Origin: Podarcis raffonei
Taxonomy: Eukaryota > Chordata > Lepidosauria > Squamata > Lacertidae
NCBI RefSeq assembly: GCF_027172205.1
Contig: NC_070604.1
Coordinates: 71,565,023-71,629,022, forward strand
Length of the DNA stretch: 64,000 nt
Direction of reading: 5' to 3'
A model generated the notes under the pieces. It ran no database searches and had not been told where the DNA came from. It saw only the letters and a program-made list of their open reading frames with translations. How positions within the stretch are numbered: position 1 is the first letter of the stretch; every line of letters starts with the position of its first letter. Shown piece by piece: positions 12,316-25,400 of the stretch. The translations under genes and the position numbers were made by a program.

Positions 12316-12361
<46 letters not shown>

Positions 12362-12382
12362 GTAATAGTAATAATAATAATT
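12316..12382. repeat. (AAT)n microsatellite, LINE tail
   Basis: An AAT run of about 67 bp. On the minus strand it is the 3' tail of the adjoining L2-like LINE. Confidence 0.9.
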
Positions 12383-12860
12383 TATACCCCGCCCTCCCCA
12401 GCCAAGGCCGGGCTCAGAGCGGCTAACAAGCAATAATAAAAACAAGTTGAATGATTACAACTTAAAAACAAAATTAAAATACATTAAAATATTAAAATGT
12501 AGCCACAACGCAGGAGAAGGAAAGGGAAAAAGAAAGAGGGGGAGGGAATCAAATTGGCTCCAAGCCAAAGGCCAGGCGGAACAACTCTGTCTTACAGGCC
12601 CTGCGGAAAGAAATCAGATCCTGCAGGGCCTTGGTCTCATGAGGCAGAGCATTCCACCAGGCCGGAGCCAGAGTTGAAAAGGCCCTGGCTCTGGTTGAAG
12701 CCAATCTAACTTCCTTAGGGCCACTAGGGTGTTGCTATTTATGGACCTTGAGGCTCTCCGTGGGGCATACCGGGAGGGGTGGTCTCGTAGGTACGAGGGT
12801 CCTAGGCCATGAAAGGCTAGGAAGGAATAACTTGGCCTCATCTGGTCCACTGGCACCAAC
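12383..12860 (-). mobile_element. L2-like LINE 3' end, second family
   Basis: On the minus strand the reverse transcriptase C-terminus is readable across frames: APAWWNALPHETKAL, then LISFRRACKTELFRLAFGLE. A GGCTTGGCTGGGGAGGGCGG stretch and the ATT-repeat tail follow. It differs from the family at 29727-30560. The copy is 5'-truncated. Confidence 0.65.
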
Positions 12861-13830
12861 TCCAGAGGGCCCTGGGGGGTCCAGGCACCCACAAAAAAAT
12901 TGTTGTGGGTGCTCAGTACCCACTCTGCGGGGCCTTGGACATGACTTCCGGGTCCCATCTGAGGCCTTGGAAACCCTTGGAAATGGTGTCCTAGGCCTCA
13001 CAGAGCCTCCAATGCCACTTCTGGTTCCTTCCAGAGGCCGTGATGTCATGACATTGGTGCTGCTGGGCACCCATGATCTGGGGTCCAAGTAGTCTCCCCT
13101 GATGGTAAGAGGTACAACTGCTCTTAAGCATTGCATCCTGTTTTCACAGTGGCCAGCCCAAATCTTTGGTTGGGAAGCCTGAAAGTAGGACATAACAAGT
13201 TGGTGTGGGCAACTCCTCCTCTTCCTTGAGTTTGGAACAGGAAATAAGGGTGAATTTTGAGCAGGCCTCCTAGACAGGCTAAAGAGGTCCAGTTGCTTGA
13301 AAATGGGCAACATGACAGCTCCAGGTGAAGAGTGCAGCACTCATTAAAGTTATTTTGCCAGATGTAAAGCTGGATTGAGCAGAGCAGATGTGTTTTGTTT
13401 TGCAAGAAATGAAGGGTTTTTCTCCTTCCAAGATACACACTCCATTCTGTCCTGTATAACACAAGCCTTTCTACCCTGTATGCATCTACAAACATAACCT
13501 CTTGCTATGTAAGGCAGCTGAAGAGGATGCAATTAAATCCTCAGCGAGTTTAGAGGCAGATGGACACTTGTACCTTGCTGCGGCTTCATTGCACTTTTGT
13601 TGAAGTTAAACCATAACCATAACCCGAAGCAACCCCAATTCCTATTTCATTCATTAATTAAGGATGTAAGCTATTCTCAGCAAGACAGACAGATTGTAGC
13701 CTCATTTCATTGGTCCTCCCCGCACCCCCAGTTCCCAGTCGTCAATTAGTCATTTAAAAATCTGTATTTATGCATTCTCTTGATAGTCTGGATATTTAAA
13801 AAAAAGCAAAGGAATAAAATCTATTAGTGA
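12861..13830. other. Intergenic DNA, nothing recognised
   Basis: I recognise no gene or repeat family. The first 240 bp may extend the LINE. Confidence 0.4.
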
Positions 13831-13831
13831 A

Positions 13832-13917
13832 TCATAGAATAGTTGGCAGGGACCATGTGGGGCTTGAACTCAAGACCTTGAGATTGAGAGTTGCATGCTC
13901 TGCCAACTGAGCTATGG
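13832..13917 (-). mobile_element. SINE with tRNA-Lys-like head and short CR1 tail
   Basis: On the minus strand: ATAGCTCAGTTGGCAGAGCA, then ACTCTCAATCTCAAGG and the B box TTGAGTTCAAGCCCCAC. This is joined to CAACTATTCTATGATTC, a shortened CR1-type end. Confidence 0.7.
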
Positions 13918-13932
13918 TTTTTATTATGTTTC

Positions 13933-13952
13933 CACACACACACACACACACA
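13933..13952. repeat. (AC)n microsatellite
   Basis: A dinucleotide run of about 20 bp. Confidence 0.9.
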
Positions 13953-14008
13953 ATAATTCTCACCAGAAATGTTTTGAGATGTTCTCCCCCATTGCCGTTG
14001 TGATTACA

Positions 14009-14068
14009 GGATGCTAGACTAGATGGACCTTTGGCCTGATCCAGTGGGGCTCTTACTAGGTTCTTACA
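14009..14068 (+). mobile_element. SINE/LINE 3' tail fragment
   Basis: GGATGCTAGACTAGATGGAC, CTTTGGCCTGATCCAGTGG and GCTCTTACTAGGTTCTTA match the 3' end of a common lizard interspersed repeat. Confidence 0.5.
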
Positions 14069-14254
14069 TTTTATCGTTTCACCGGTCCTGCCCTTTGCAG
14101 CCTCTTCTTTGCTGCTTTTGTCTGTGTGTCCCCTAATGTTTAAGCAGAGGCCAAATGTATATTTCAATAGTCAAATGTTTTTGCACTAAGCCCCACCAAT
14201 CCTACCATGTCGTGCTTCTTTCTTTCACTACTTTTAATATTTAATATTTAAGCA

Positions 14255-14455
14255 CAGGCCGTAGCTCAGTGGTAGAGCACATAAAGATACAGGAAGACTC
14301 CAGGTTCAGCTCCCTGGTATCTCTGGTTAAAATGATTTGGTAGCAGGTATGAAAGGTCTCTGCCACAGACGCAAGTGCCACTGTCATTCAGAGAAATAGA
14401 CAATGCTGGGCTCAGCAAATAGTCTAGCCTGCTAAAATACAGCTATCTTTGTGCC
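14255..14455 (+). mobile_element. Sauria-type SINE, diverged
   Basis: The head GCCGTAGCTCAGTGGTAGAG is an A box, CCAGGTTCAGCTCCCTGG is a B box, and AGACAATGCTGGGCTCAGC with a later ATACAGCTATC matches the body and end of the lizard tRNA-derived Sauria SINE. It is old, with many differences. Confidence 0.65.
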
Positions 14456-15062
14456 CATTTTTTTTATCTGATAGCTGCTTGTGCAGATGTGCACAATATC
14501 TGTTTTCTTTGGGTTTTGCATGTGCCTGTCCATTTTTCAAACGCTTTAACCCAGAGATGCTTTTGCAGTTCCTTGTTTCTCCTTTTTTGTTCAGATTTTG
14601 CGTAACTTTGCAAATTTGGCAGGGTATAGAAGCAGCGCATGACAGTGTGGGCATTTAGCATCGATTAAAATAAACAAGTAAGACAGAAGCACCAGTTGGA
14701 AGAAGTTAGTATATATTCTGAACCCAAGTACATGTTCAAAAATATTTGGATCCATTTACATGTTCATTACAAAACAACAACATGTGGACCATATAGCTCT
14801 ATCACAATTGTGTGTGAAGGGAATGGTGCTCTTTCTGATGCACACAGAAAACTAGCAGATCAGGGAAAAGGCAACACTAGAGCCCTTATGTCTAACATGA
14901 TAATTTGTGCTGGATGTTTTGCTTTTATTCTTATAGTATTTTAAAGGTCGTGCATACTGTTCTCATAAGGTGGAATGCACTCCAATTTTGATTTATTTTA
15001 AAAGTGACCACTGTGGTATAGAAGTTTCCCTGAAAAAAGGTGTCTTGATTGTTTTCCTTGTT

Positions 15063-15199
15063 TAGTCATTAGAGCATGAGACTCTTAATCTCAGGGTTGT
15101 GGGTTTGAGCTCCATGATGGGCAAAATATTCCTGCATGGAAGAGGATTTGGACTAGATGACCATTGTGGTCCTTTCCAACTCTACAGTTCTATGATTCC
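15063..15199 (+). mobile_element. SINE with tRNA-Lys-like head and CR1 tail
   Basis: AGAGCATGAGACTCTTAATC, CAGGGTTGTGGG and TTTGAGCTCC follow tRNA-Lys(CTT) almost base for base. The body CAAAATATTCCTGCATGG, GGACTAGATGACC and CTACAGTTCTATGATTCC is the CR1-type tail. Confidence 0.85.
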
Positions 15200-16469
15200 A
15201 TATGCACAATCTGATAAATTCCTTCCAGCTTCCAACATCACACTTTGCCTGGACTTTTTGGATACAAAATATATGCTCTGCTATTGAGCTATAGCCCCTT
15301 CTCAATACTCACTGCACCATTATAGTGTGTTTTTTTATCTTCTATCCATTTCCCCTATCTATCCACCACAGATTGTAAAAGCATTTGGAGAAAGTCTACC
15401 ATGATGTCCTTTACAGCATTCCACAAAGTGTGAGCATGAAGCAAAATGGTCTTATTTATTCAGTGAGTTACGTGGGCTTCACAGTGCAGCAAAATTCCTA
15501 ATAATTTGAACTGCACTAGAAGATGAAGTGGATAACGATCTCCCTCTACTGGCAAGAGTCCATGCATTTGGTCATGTCATCTGTGCACACAAATTTTGCT
15601 AGGCACATTATTTCCTGAGGCAAAGCAGTTTTCAAATCAGTATCTGTGACTGCCAAGATAATAAAAAACACATTGTCTCAAATGTTAAGTTGTTAAGCAC
15701 AAGTGTGGGGTGGAGAGGAGATTAAAAAAGAAAAACTTGATTCAAAGATTATGTATTTGTCGGCTTCCTTTTACAAACTGGAGTCCCTCAAAATAATTTG
15801 TTTACAATCTGGACAAATCTGAAGTATCTTTCACTGTTTCACTGAATAAAGCCTTATTGGTAAAAGGGGTGGCCATAATAAACCCCTATTTCAAACAATA
15901 ATTTTATTCGGAGAAAAGAAGCAATTAAATTGGTTGCAAGAGGGAAGGAAAGGGGATTCTGTTGTTATAACCTCAGAATATTCAGAAAGATGCAAGTTTC
16001 CACTGTTCCTTGTTATATTGTCAAATTCCTTTATTCCGTGCATTTATTCCACACCTTTCTTCCGTTGTGGACTCAAGACATGGCCTTCACAAGACAGTCT
16101 CCCATCCAGTGTCCAGACCCAGACTTCCTTGGCATCAGCTGCATCATGTGCCCTCATGCATACAGCAAACAGCCTGCAGAACCTATTTACTAAACTTCCG
16201 CTAATAAAGCAGGTGATGGTGTGTCAAACGGTCCAAAAAGAAAGCTAAAAGAAAACAGTGTTGGCTACAATCTTATTAAAGAGATTCTGTAAGCCAAACC
16301 CATTTTCTAAGTATGGTACTGCAGCAGCACCTGCTGGTAAAGTTAGAGAGTTACAGTTTGACATTTAATAATAGAAAGCTATGTTCTGGAGGTGGGGACT
16401 CTCTTCCAGGGAATATTCAGCATAGGGTGGGATGTTCCATTTGCCACCTCTGCCTCCTAGCAGATGGTG
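15200..16469. other. Intergenic DNA with a possible 5S-like SINE remnant
   Basis: At about 16100-16165, AGTCTCCCATCCAGTG, CCAGACCCAGACTTCC and CATCAGCTGCATCATG loosely follow the reverse complement of 5S rRNA, as in some reptile SINEs. The match is weak. Otherwise nothing is recognised. Confidence 0.3.
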
Positions 16470-16966
16470 GCAGCAGAGACATCACCTTGCCGACAAAGCT
16501 CTGTATAGTTAAAGCTATGGTTTTCGCAGTAGTGATGTATGGAAGTGAGAGCTGGACCATAAAGAAGTCTGATCGCTGAAGAATTGATGCTTTTGAATTA
16601 TGGTGCTGGAGGAGACCCTTGAGAGTCCCATGGACTGCAAGAAGATCAAACCTATCCATTCTTAAGGAAATCAGCCCTGAGTGCTCACTGGAAGGACAGA
16701 TCCTGAAGCTGAGGCTCCAGTACTTTGGCCACCTCATGAGAAGAGAAGACTCCCTGGAAAAGACCCTGATATTGGGAAAGATGGAGGGCACAAGGAGAAG
16801 GGGACAACAGAGGACGAGATGGTTGGACAGTGTTCTCGAAGCTCCTAACATGAGTTTGACCAAACTGCAGGAGGCAGTGGAGGACAGGAGTGCCTGGCGT
16901 GCTCTGGGTCCATGGGGTCACAAAGAGTTGGACACGACTAAACGACTAAACAACAAGAAGACAACC
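16470..16966 (+). mobile_element. BovB (RTE) LINE, 3' end of the reverse transcriptase ORF
   Basis: The sequence encodes VKAMVFAVVMYGSESWTIKK, then RVPWTARRSNLSILKEISPE, LQYFGHLMRREDSLEKTL and MSLTKLQEAVEDRSAW, ending in GACACGACTAAACGACTAAA. These are BovB hallmarks. The open frame from 16619 runs through the C-terminal part; a stop and frame change separate it from the VMYGSESWT part, so the copy is dead and 5'-truncated. Confidence 0.92.
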
Positions 16967-18300
16967 AGATTGCCACTCAGTTACATGAACACCCTGATTA
17001 ACTACTTGGGTAAAGGGCTACTTTTCTGTATTCACCCAGAATTGCAGCTTTATAGGCATAACTGCACAACATGTAAACCTCACATTTGATCTCCGGTCAA
17101 CAGAACCCCCTTCCCTATTAAAGCCATACTTCTCTTGGAATCGCATGCAATGACATAAAATGAGGCCTGAATTTATATGCCGGGTACAATCACAGCACCT
17201 GTCAGCTCCCTCCACTGCAAAGCCCTCGTAAAGCTGCAATCCCATTAAGTTACCTGTGAGTAAATATGCATAGGACCAGACTGCACAATAACATTAGAAA
17301 TAAGGTGATTTTCTTTTCACACTCAAGCTTTTGCAAGTGAAATGGTTTCATGGAGAATCCATTGGGATTCAAAAATTCAGTCAATCCGAGTTAGATGTTG
17401 CAAATGGAGTTCTTCCAGTTATATCACATTTATTATGGGGAAAGAAAAGTCAGAGACTAGTATGAAGATGCACGCAGAGGGGAACCAGTGGCTGTGGCTT
17501 TCAGGGATGATTGCAGGACCAGCATAGGCTGCAGGTATACTGAAGAATTGGCTTCCTTGCTACAGTTGGGGAGGTAAGGAAAGGTCTGAGTCCACAGAAA
17601 TGGGAATTGTTAGTGTTCTTGTGGCCCAATATGACTTTGTAGGTGCTGCTCCCAAAGCATATCACAGCTAGACTGTCTTTAGTTGCAATAAGATGCAAGA
17701 GGCACAAGGGTCTCACGTGTTTTCACTTGGAGATTTGTTCCTCTGTATCACTTCCATTGTAAGATGAAGATTTAGCCGTTGGCTTGAATTCTGTTTGACA
17801 GCTCATATATGCACTTGCCATAATTTGCTTAAATTAAACTCTAGTGTTTTCTTTATGTGAGGGTAGAATAATACAGCTTCTAGGTAACCCATTCATAGAG
17901 CTCAATGTGTGTGGAAGAATGCATAAAGACCCATGCAGCAGTCTCCTTTACAGGAACGAGTGAGGAAAAAATTGAGGCTTAGATGTAGAAGCTTAGATTA
18001 ATAGGTGTGCTATTTTACAAGATCAACATTGAAGAGTAGAACTGGTGAAAACAAATCTGGTAAAATTTTAACACTACTAATTCCATTAAATTATAAACAT
18101 TTAGCTTCTGATATATCTTCAACCATCTAATTCTTCCTTCTCTAACCCCACATATTATCAGGGGCATAAAGCAGGGGTGTAGCGTGGGGGTGCTGCTGGG
18201 AAGGAATTAAGATGTTTCTGTGGATACTGTGGTATAATGAACACCTCAGACACATATTTAAGGCTCTTGTGGGGCCTTTAAACATATTAAATCATGTAGC
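16967..18300. other. Intergenic DNA downstream of SOD2
   Basis: No gene is recognised. A GCTGCAATCCCATTAAG to ATATGCATAGGACC stretch at about 17232-17280 resembles a palindromic lizard repeat also seen at 24275-24362. Confidence 0.4.
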
Positions 18301-18317
18301 AGAGTAACTTCATAGAT

Positions 18318-18323
18318 TTTATT
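18318..18323 (-). terminator. SOD2: Candidate SOD2 poly(A) signal
   Basis: AATAAA on the minus strand lies about 960 nt after the SOD2 stop. It is the first canonical hexamer I found downstream. An ATTAAA at 19254-19259 is only about 22 nt past the stop and is a less likely site. Use of either is inferred, not shown. Confidence 0.45.
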
Positions 18324-19280
18324 TCGAGAGCAAAGTTCAGATTTCCAATCAAATACTGCAGTACAAAAAAGGAAAGCCAGTTACATCAATATTAGAAAAT
18401 AATTTCATTATCCGTTATTAATACATCCTACAGAAGTAGCAAACAATTGGATATTTCCCATTTGAAGACAAACACACATATATTAAACACACTTAACCAC
18501 AAACCTGATATCCTATACATTTGGTGCAATGCATCTTTCCAGGGTATTTTGTTTTCCCTTTTTCCACTTTCAGCAGGACAAAAATCATGAAAGCTAACCC
18601 ACTGTTCTTAGCAGCTGACATGCATTAGGAATCCTCACGTTGTAACGAACAGACGTTTGCAAAATCGGCTGTTAGGAAGACTAAAACAAATTGCCTTTTA
18701 CTCAAGGTTTCGGTAGGCTACAATATACGCAAGAGCATTTAATTCAAACACAGGGCAATATTCAATGGTGCCCATCCTCAAGACAAACAGATTTGCACTC
18801 CACAATAGGACTCCCCCTTTTGCACACCAACCTGAAATACTGTAGAGTGGCAACACCCTGGATGAGATTTGCAAGGGCTGCCAGTGGAAGAAGAGGAAGA
18901 GGAATTCTGCTCATAGTCTATAAAATGCTCTGAGAATGCTGTTATTTTGGACTTTCCCTTTGAATTACGTACACCTTGAAACTCACTCGAAAGAGTAAGC
19001 AGCAAATCACATCTTATCAAAAGGAACCGGTTGTAATCCCATACTGATGTTTTATAAAGGATTGTATTCTTTCAGAACACTGGATAAAGGATTCCTGTTT
19101 TTGAAGAACAAGTGAGCAGTTTCACCAAATTAAGCAAACATTGAGCTAAGAACTTTCTTTTGATGAGCTTGAATATTTTAAGTGGTGGAGCAATTAGCAA
19201 ACAAACTGCTAGAAGTTACTACAAAAATGATCAAAGAATAACAGTGTTCTTTCTTTAATGATCTTGTACAAGATTTTGCT

Positions 19281-19426
19281 CTACTTTTTGCAAGCTGCAT
19301 ATCTCAAAGATACGTTTTCCCAGTTTATCACGTTCCAAATAGCTTTGAGATAGTCGGGTCTAACATTTTTATACTGGAGATAATATGCATGCTCCCATAC
19401 ATCAATTCCTAGAAGGGGAACAAGAC
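19281..19426 (-). CDS. SOD2: SOD2 coding exon 5 and stop
   Basis: The exon encodes [20 protein letters not shown] to [12 protein letters not shown] and a TAG stop at 19281-19283. It carries the last two Mn ligands, Asp and His of DVWEH. The intron before it is only 219 bp. The 3' UTR continues leftward, probably to about 18.3 kb. Confidence 0.97.
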
Positions 19427-22400
19427 CTAGAAAAGAAGAGAAATATTTATTTTTATTTCCTGCTCACAAGTAGGTTTTGATAAGAGGAAACAAGTAGATT
19501 TATTATCCAATCAGCTATGCAAGGGAAAGCAGGGAGTCCTTCTTCCTTTGCCCTTGTGAGCAGAACTGCTGGTGTCTGCTTTTATCTACCGCATAGCAAA
19601 AATTGTACTTTCAATTGTAGACTAGTTGCAGCTAGAGAAACTCACCTGTAGTCCCTTGAAGAGGATCCTGATTGGAACAGGCAGTCACCTGCAGTCGACC
19701 CTGTTCTTTATTAAAACCGAGCCATCCCCATCCTGAGCCTTGGACTCCAACTGAAAGAGTTGTCAACTTCTCCTTGAAGTTCGCAAAGGAGCCAAAATCA
19801 CGCTTAATAGCTTCCATTAGCTCCCCTTAATAAATGAAAATAATAATAACAATTCACACACAGAGCACACTTCATTAGCTTTCCATTTGACGTTCCAAAA
19901 AATCATTCGTATTAATTCAGAAGTAAGGATAGGTACAGATGTAAATCTTACAATCAATAGAATCGAAGTCGGTTGCAGGATCACCAGTCTTTCATTTGCC
20001 AGTCTCAACCATAGGTAAGCGGTACCTCAGCACCAGCATTAACAGTTAACCCTAACTTGTTTCCCTCTTAACCAATCTCTGATAAACAGTCTGAAACTGT
20101 TTAACAGGGAACTCCAGTTAATGATAACCAGTTAACATGGATGATGCTAGAATACTTCCTGTGGCTACAGGAAGGGTGGGAGGAAAGCAAGTGCTGACTG
20201 GTGGGAGTGTGTGATCCTACAGCCTGCTGATAACCGTGTAACTGTGGTTAAGAAATCACCAGCACCAGCCCCGGATGTAGATCTTTGCCTCGTCTCCGAA
20301 TTCCACAGCATTTGGTACATTTCAGTTTGTACACTGACTGCTGCAATGACTAATCAGCTGTGCCCCATAATGTATTCTGATTTTCCCTTTGAAAAGCATC
20401 TTATCATCCATAATGATCACAACCACTACCTAACACCACGACCCAGTATTACATCTAGATAGTTGTCCAGAGAACTAAGGGAACAGCAGATAACAGTGTG
20501 AAGCTCACGTGGGCAACAGCCTGTCCACAAGCTAAAGTGCAAACATCCATGCCATTTGGAAGAGGCTTAAGAGAGGACATGCCTACCATCACACTTTTCG
20601 AAGTGTTCTGCTTCCAAATGTCACATTTAGTGCCGTCAGTAACACACAGCCATTCATGCATTACATTCATCGTTTTACAGATTGTGGTTCATCTGGAGGA
20701 GACAAACTGCAAGCCTAGTTTGGATGACACACTAAAACAAACCATAATGTAGCTCACAGCAGCGGCCACAAACTGTTCTCTGGGAAGCTGCATGTTCTCA
20801 CTAAGCCATGGTTTGCCTTAACATTACATGCAAACTGAGCACTGTGTGCTTCAAACTTTTAAAAAAGCTTTTGATAAAGTGCCTCATTGGCATTATATGC
20901 TGCTTGGAGGCTTCCCATAGTTATTAGGCTAGCCACTGCTAGGACAGAATGCTGGACAATTAAAAAAATAATTGTGAGGCAGCAGTGTGGGAGGCCTTTT
21001 CTGTGGCGACTCCCAATTTCTGAAATACCTTTTCATCTGAGGTGTGTCTGACCCCATCTCTGTATCCTTTTCAAAGGGGGGAGGGTTATCAAGATGCAAG
21101 CTTTCTGCCCAGGTCTTTAGTGGAAGAGAATGCGATCTGATGTTCCCTACTGCTGTTGTTGACCTTGAATGCTATTTAAGATGTTTTCATTATTGGCTTC
21201 ATGATAAGCATTGCACACTTTATTTGCTGTCTTATGCTGTCTATCATCTACACTAGAACACAGACTAAAGATGCTATAATAAATGATACATTAGCATTTG
21301 GTCTGATCGAGTGGGGCTTTTCAAATGTCCTGTGTAACATTAAAATGCTTTGATTACAAACCTTTTGGTTCTCCTCCACCATTAGGAGAAAGGTTTGTCC
21401 AGAAGATAGTGTGATTAATGTGACCTCCACCATTGAACTTCAGAGCCGGCTGAAGAGACACCTGAGCAGTCACATCACCTGCAAAGAACAGAGAATTAAG
21501 TGCAACATCTTAGCAGAGAACAAATTATTCCTTACCCCAGGAGGAGTCCACTTAGTTAAGAGTGTTAATTTGAATCAATGAATTGCAGCTTAGAAAAAAA
21601 AGTAAAAATACAAAAAATGGATTAGGATCAAGACTGGCTGTTCCAGCATAAGCTCCCAAATGGAGGAAAGAAGTGTATGAAGGAAATTTTCACTGATTCT
21701 TCTACTGTCTCCCCCTCCCAATTATCTTCCATGCTGTTCCAGAAAATTTCCACTTCTCCTGAGCAGTTGTTCAGGAGGTCACAGGGAGAAAGAGGAATTG
21801 ACCAAACTTCCTCCTCTACTTCTTCTGACATGAACAGAATTCTGTCTACTGTAACTCTGGATGTTTTAAGAGTTGTGCCTTAACATATGCACTAGTCTAT
21901 ATAAACCCACAACCTTTATACATATTTTGTGAGTGTGAGCGTGTGTACACACACACACACACACACACACACACCTTAAGCAAGGGTCCCAAAATTTTGG
22001 CTTGGCTGCATAGTCTGCCACTATTTAGTTGCCACCAACCATTCCTCAAAGTCTCTTGGAACACACAGACCATGGGTAGGCAAACTAAGGCCCGGACCCC
22101 GGACCCAGCCGAATCGCCTTCTAAATCCGGCCCATGGATGGTCCAGGAATCAGTGTGTTTTTACATGAGTAGAATGTGTTCTTTTATTTAAAATGCATCT
22201 CTGGGTTATTTGTGGGGCATAGGAATTCATTCATCCCCCCCCCCAAGGGCAGACAAACAGTGGACTGGCCCCCTGCTGAAAAAGTTTGCTGACTCCTGAC
22301 AGACAAATCAAGAGAGCAGGTCCATCTCCAGTCATTTGCCTGGGTATTCTCAGGCAAGAAACTATCAGTTTCTCCCTTTGTAAAGAAGGATATGGCAATA

Positions 22401-25400
22401 CTAAAAATGCTTCTTCCTCCAGCCCAATTTATTTCCTTCTTTAGCATGTCCCCTTAAATGAGTTCATATTACAATGAAGATGTGAGGAATGGCAGCACTG
22501 ACCCTTGAATTCCTTACATAAAACTGCTAAGCCCAAATTTCTACGCCTACTCCCATAGGCTGGGGAACAACACTTCAGAAATACTCCTTAATTCACGAAA
22601 ACTGTGACATGTGCTTCCCAACAGAATAAATAGGCTGTAGGTGATCCTCAAGTCCAACTATGCTGCTTCATTATGCTCCCTTCCAAATGAGATGAGAAAT
22701 TTGTACTTTCTGTGCTCTGGAGCTTCTGCAAAAGCTACAACTCCTGTTCCCAAGTCTTGCTTGGATTCCTCCAGTGCTGCTGAGCCCGGGACATCAAACT
22801 AGCTCCCTGTCCCAGCTGTGAGAAAGGGGCAGAAGATTTTAAAAATGAGAATGAGAGTACTTCTAGGCAGTATGAAAGCAGACACAAGGGACACCCTCTT
22901 TCATCTGCCTACCCATCAAGCACAGTCCTAACAAAGAACTCTACAATTCCATAATTCCTGGGAACTGCTGCTGGTAGAGTCCCTTCTGTGCCATGCAGCC
23001 AGGATAGAGAAGTCAGCAGCAGCATGCAGGAGTGTTGAACAAGGGGGGGGGGGGAATAAGCCTCAGAAATTTCCCAAGCCAGGGAAACAAGAAAGGATGC
23101 AGCTAAACTAGTGTTCGACATTCCCAGTCCTTTACTTGTATGTTAGATTAAGTAAAGTGTGCATGCAGAGAATAGTGACGGAGGGCAAAAAGCTCACTGA
23201 AGAAGACTGGATCTTCAGGGACAGAAGTTGTGTTGGCTTTACTGCACTGAAAAGCATAGATAAAAAGCCTACAGACAGGCTCACTACAATTAGCCAGGCC
23301 ACATTTAGGCTCACTAGAGCTAGGGCAGCTAACATACAGGCATGTGTCTAATTAATATATAATCCACAAGTAAATCTGAACTGTTAAAGTTACAAATACT
23401 TGTTTAAAATACTTATACTCCATCCTAGCAGCTAATTTAAAATCTAAAGTAATAAACTTTAAAACAATTTAAAATTAGCAAGAAATCCCAATCAAATCAT
23501 GTTAACAGGATCCAGAAAAAAGAAAGTTTTCAGCTTCTTTAAAAAATACACACCCCAAAGGCAAGGCACCCTGAGTAAGGGTCCTATTCCTTGTTGCCAC
23601 CTGTCTTCTATCGGAAGATGGGGGCACTTCAGAGATGGTTTTAATACTGCTTTTTCCACTGAAGTATATTAGACATATTTTTGAACTAATGTTTACACAA
23701 CAAAAATGTGTATGTACTTTATGAAGTTTAGGTTTCCTCTTTTTTAAAATTCAGAGTTCAAGATTCTGGAAACTGACAACTGTTTCATTTGATTTTTCAA
23801 AAGAGCCTTCCTGCATTACATTGCAACAGAATGCTCCTCTGATGGGAGAGCTGTTGCGCAACTCAACACAAACTGAGATTCAGTGTCACTTTAAACAACA
23901 TCTGCTTTGCACCCATTGAGTGTAGATTTTCTGCTTCTTGTAGTTTGAGTAGAATACTCTTGTATGTTGGACTAGGTATCTATTGACAGCACTCAGAAAG
24001 TGCTCTTGGATACAGCCTAAAAAGAAAGGGAGTAAATGGCCCATTTGCTTATCTTGAAGCCACCAGCCAAAAGGCATTCCTATCTCTGCTCAATCATTAA
24101 CTCGCATAGCAACAGTTATTTTCCTCCTTTCTTTCTCTGTAAAACTTGTGAGGAAAATTACAGGAAAAAACTGTGTAGAGCCCTGAAGTTGTATATATAC
24201 ACTGTAGAAAAAAATAAAAACTTGAATTGCCTTTTTGAATACTCCACAATGTTGTTTTGAAAATGCATTGAACAGTGCAATCCTATATATAATTCCACAG
24301 AAGTAAATCCCAGTGATTTCAATCAGCTTTACTCCCAAGTAAATAGGTACAGGATTGCAACCAATATAACTTGACATCCAACAGTTTACAGCTGTATTGA
24401 AACCACATGGGCATTGCAGAGGGACAATAAGATACAGTGGTAACTCTGGATACGTACACCTCTGGTTGCATATCCTTCGGGTTACGCACGCGGCAAACCG
24501 GGAAGTATTTTTCCGGGTTTCAACACATGCGCATGCGCAGAAGCACTCTACTGCGCCACACGCATGTGCAGAACAGGCACCCCCAGTTGCGAATTCCTTA
24601 GAATCCGATCGGAGCTCCAGAACGGATCCCGTGAGCAACCAGAGGTACCACTGTACTCAAATCTGAACACAACAAATAATCTCAAATGTCCAGCCCAAGA
24701 TGGGCAATCCTACAGCTCCATTCTACTGCCTTTCAAAGCAACCTATTACATTGCTGAACTCATTCAGACAGCCACATATACAGCAAGTCAACATGTGTTG
24801 CAATTCTTCAGTGTTTGCCTCTCAGCATCTTCCCCTTGTATCATAGGTGTTTAAGTGTGAGAATGTGACACTACAGCAGTTTGGAAGAAAAACCATTATT
24901 TCTAACCTTATATATTTCTTTATCATTTCCCAGCCTTATGCCTCCTTATAAGGCTCTGAAATACTAACTGGACTCAGCAGAAATGCACCACATTATAAAA
25001 CAGCCAATAGCTCTTGAGTTTAAAATTAGTATCACAAGGTTCCATGGACTTCCCATTTAATCACATTAGTATTAATGCAAAACTCTGGAGATTTCATTAA
25101 AATCTCAACCTTTGATAAGAAATTATATTTTAAATGTAACTACAAGGTATAAATGTTGCTTTAGATACACCATAGTTTCAGCCACAAAGAACAATGCAAT
25201 TCAGCCTTAACTCTAAAATTCAACAGAAAATAGATGGGAGGTACAAATTCTGAGCCTCATCTGCCTTTCTTGTGGCAACTACTAGTTGGACAAGGTGACA
25301 GCTGTGATATAATGGTACTCCTAATGTACCAATAAAGATGACTAATAAGTTTTAGTACAGACATCTTTCTAGTTACAAGGCTTCAAATCTCATAACTATT

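Noticed and set aside
12735-13340. 201-codon minus-strand frame
   Set aside because: Its downstream part overlaps an L2-like LINE and the rest shows no protein resemblance or splice support.
15063-15112. Possible tRNA-Lys gene
   Set aside because: The 5' acceptor stem is degraded and the 3' side runs into a CR1 tail, so it is a SINE head.
1-18300. A further host gene on the left flank
   Set aside because: I looked for conserved exons with splice sites and found only repeat remnants and composition-driven frames. A small or fast-evolving gene could still be missed.
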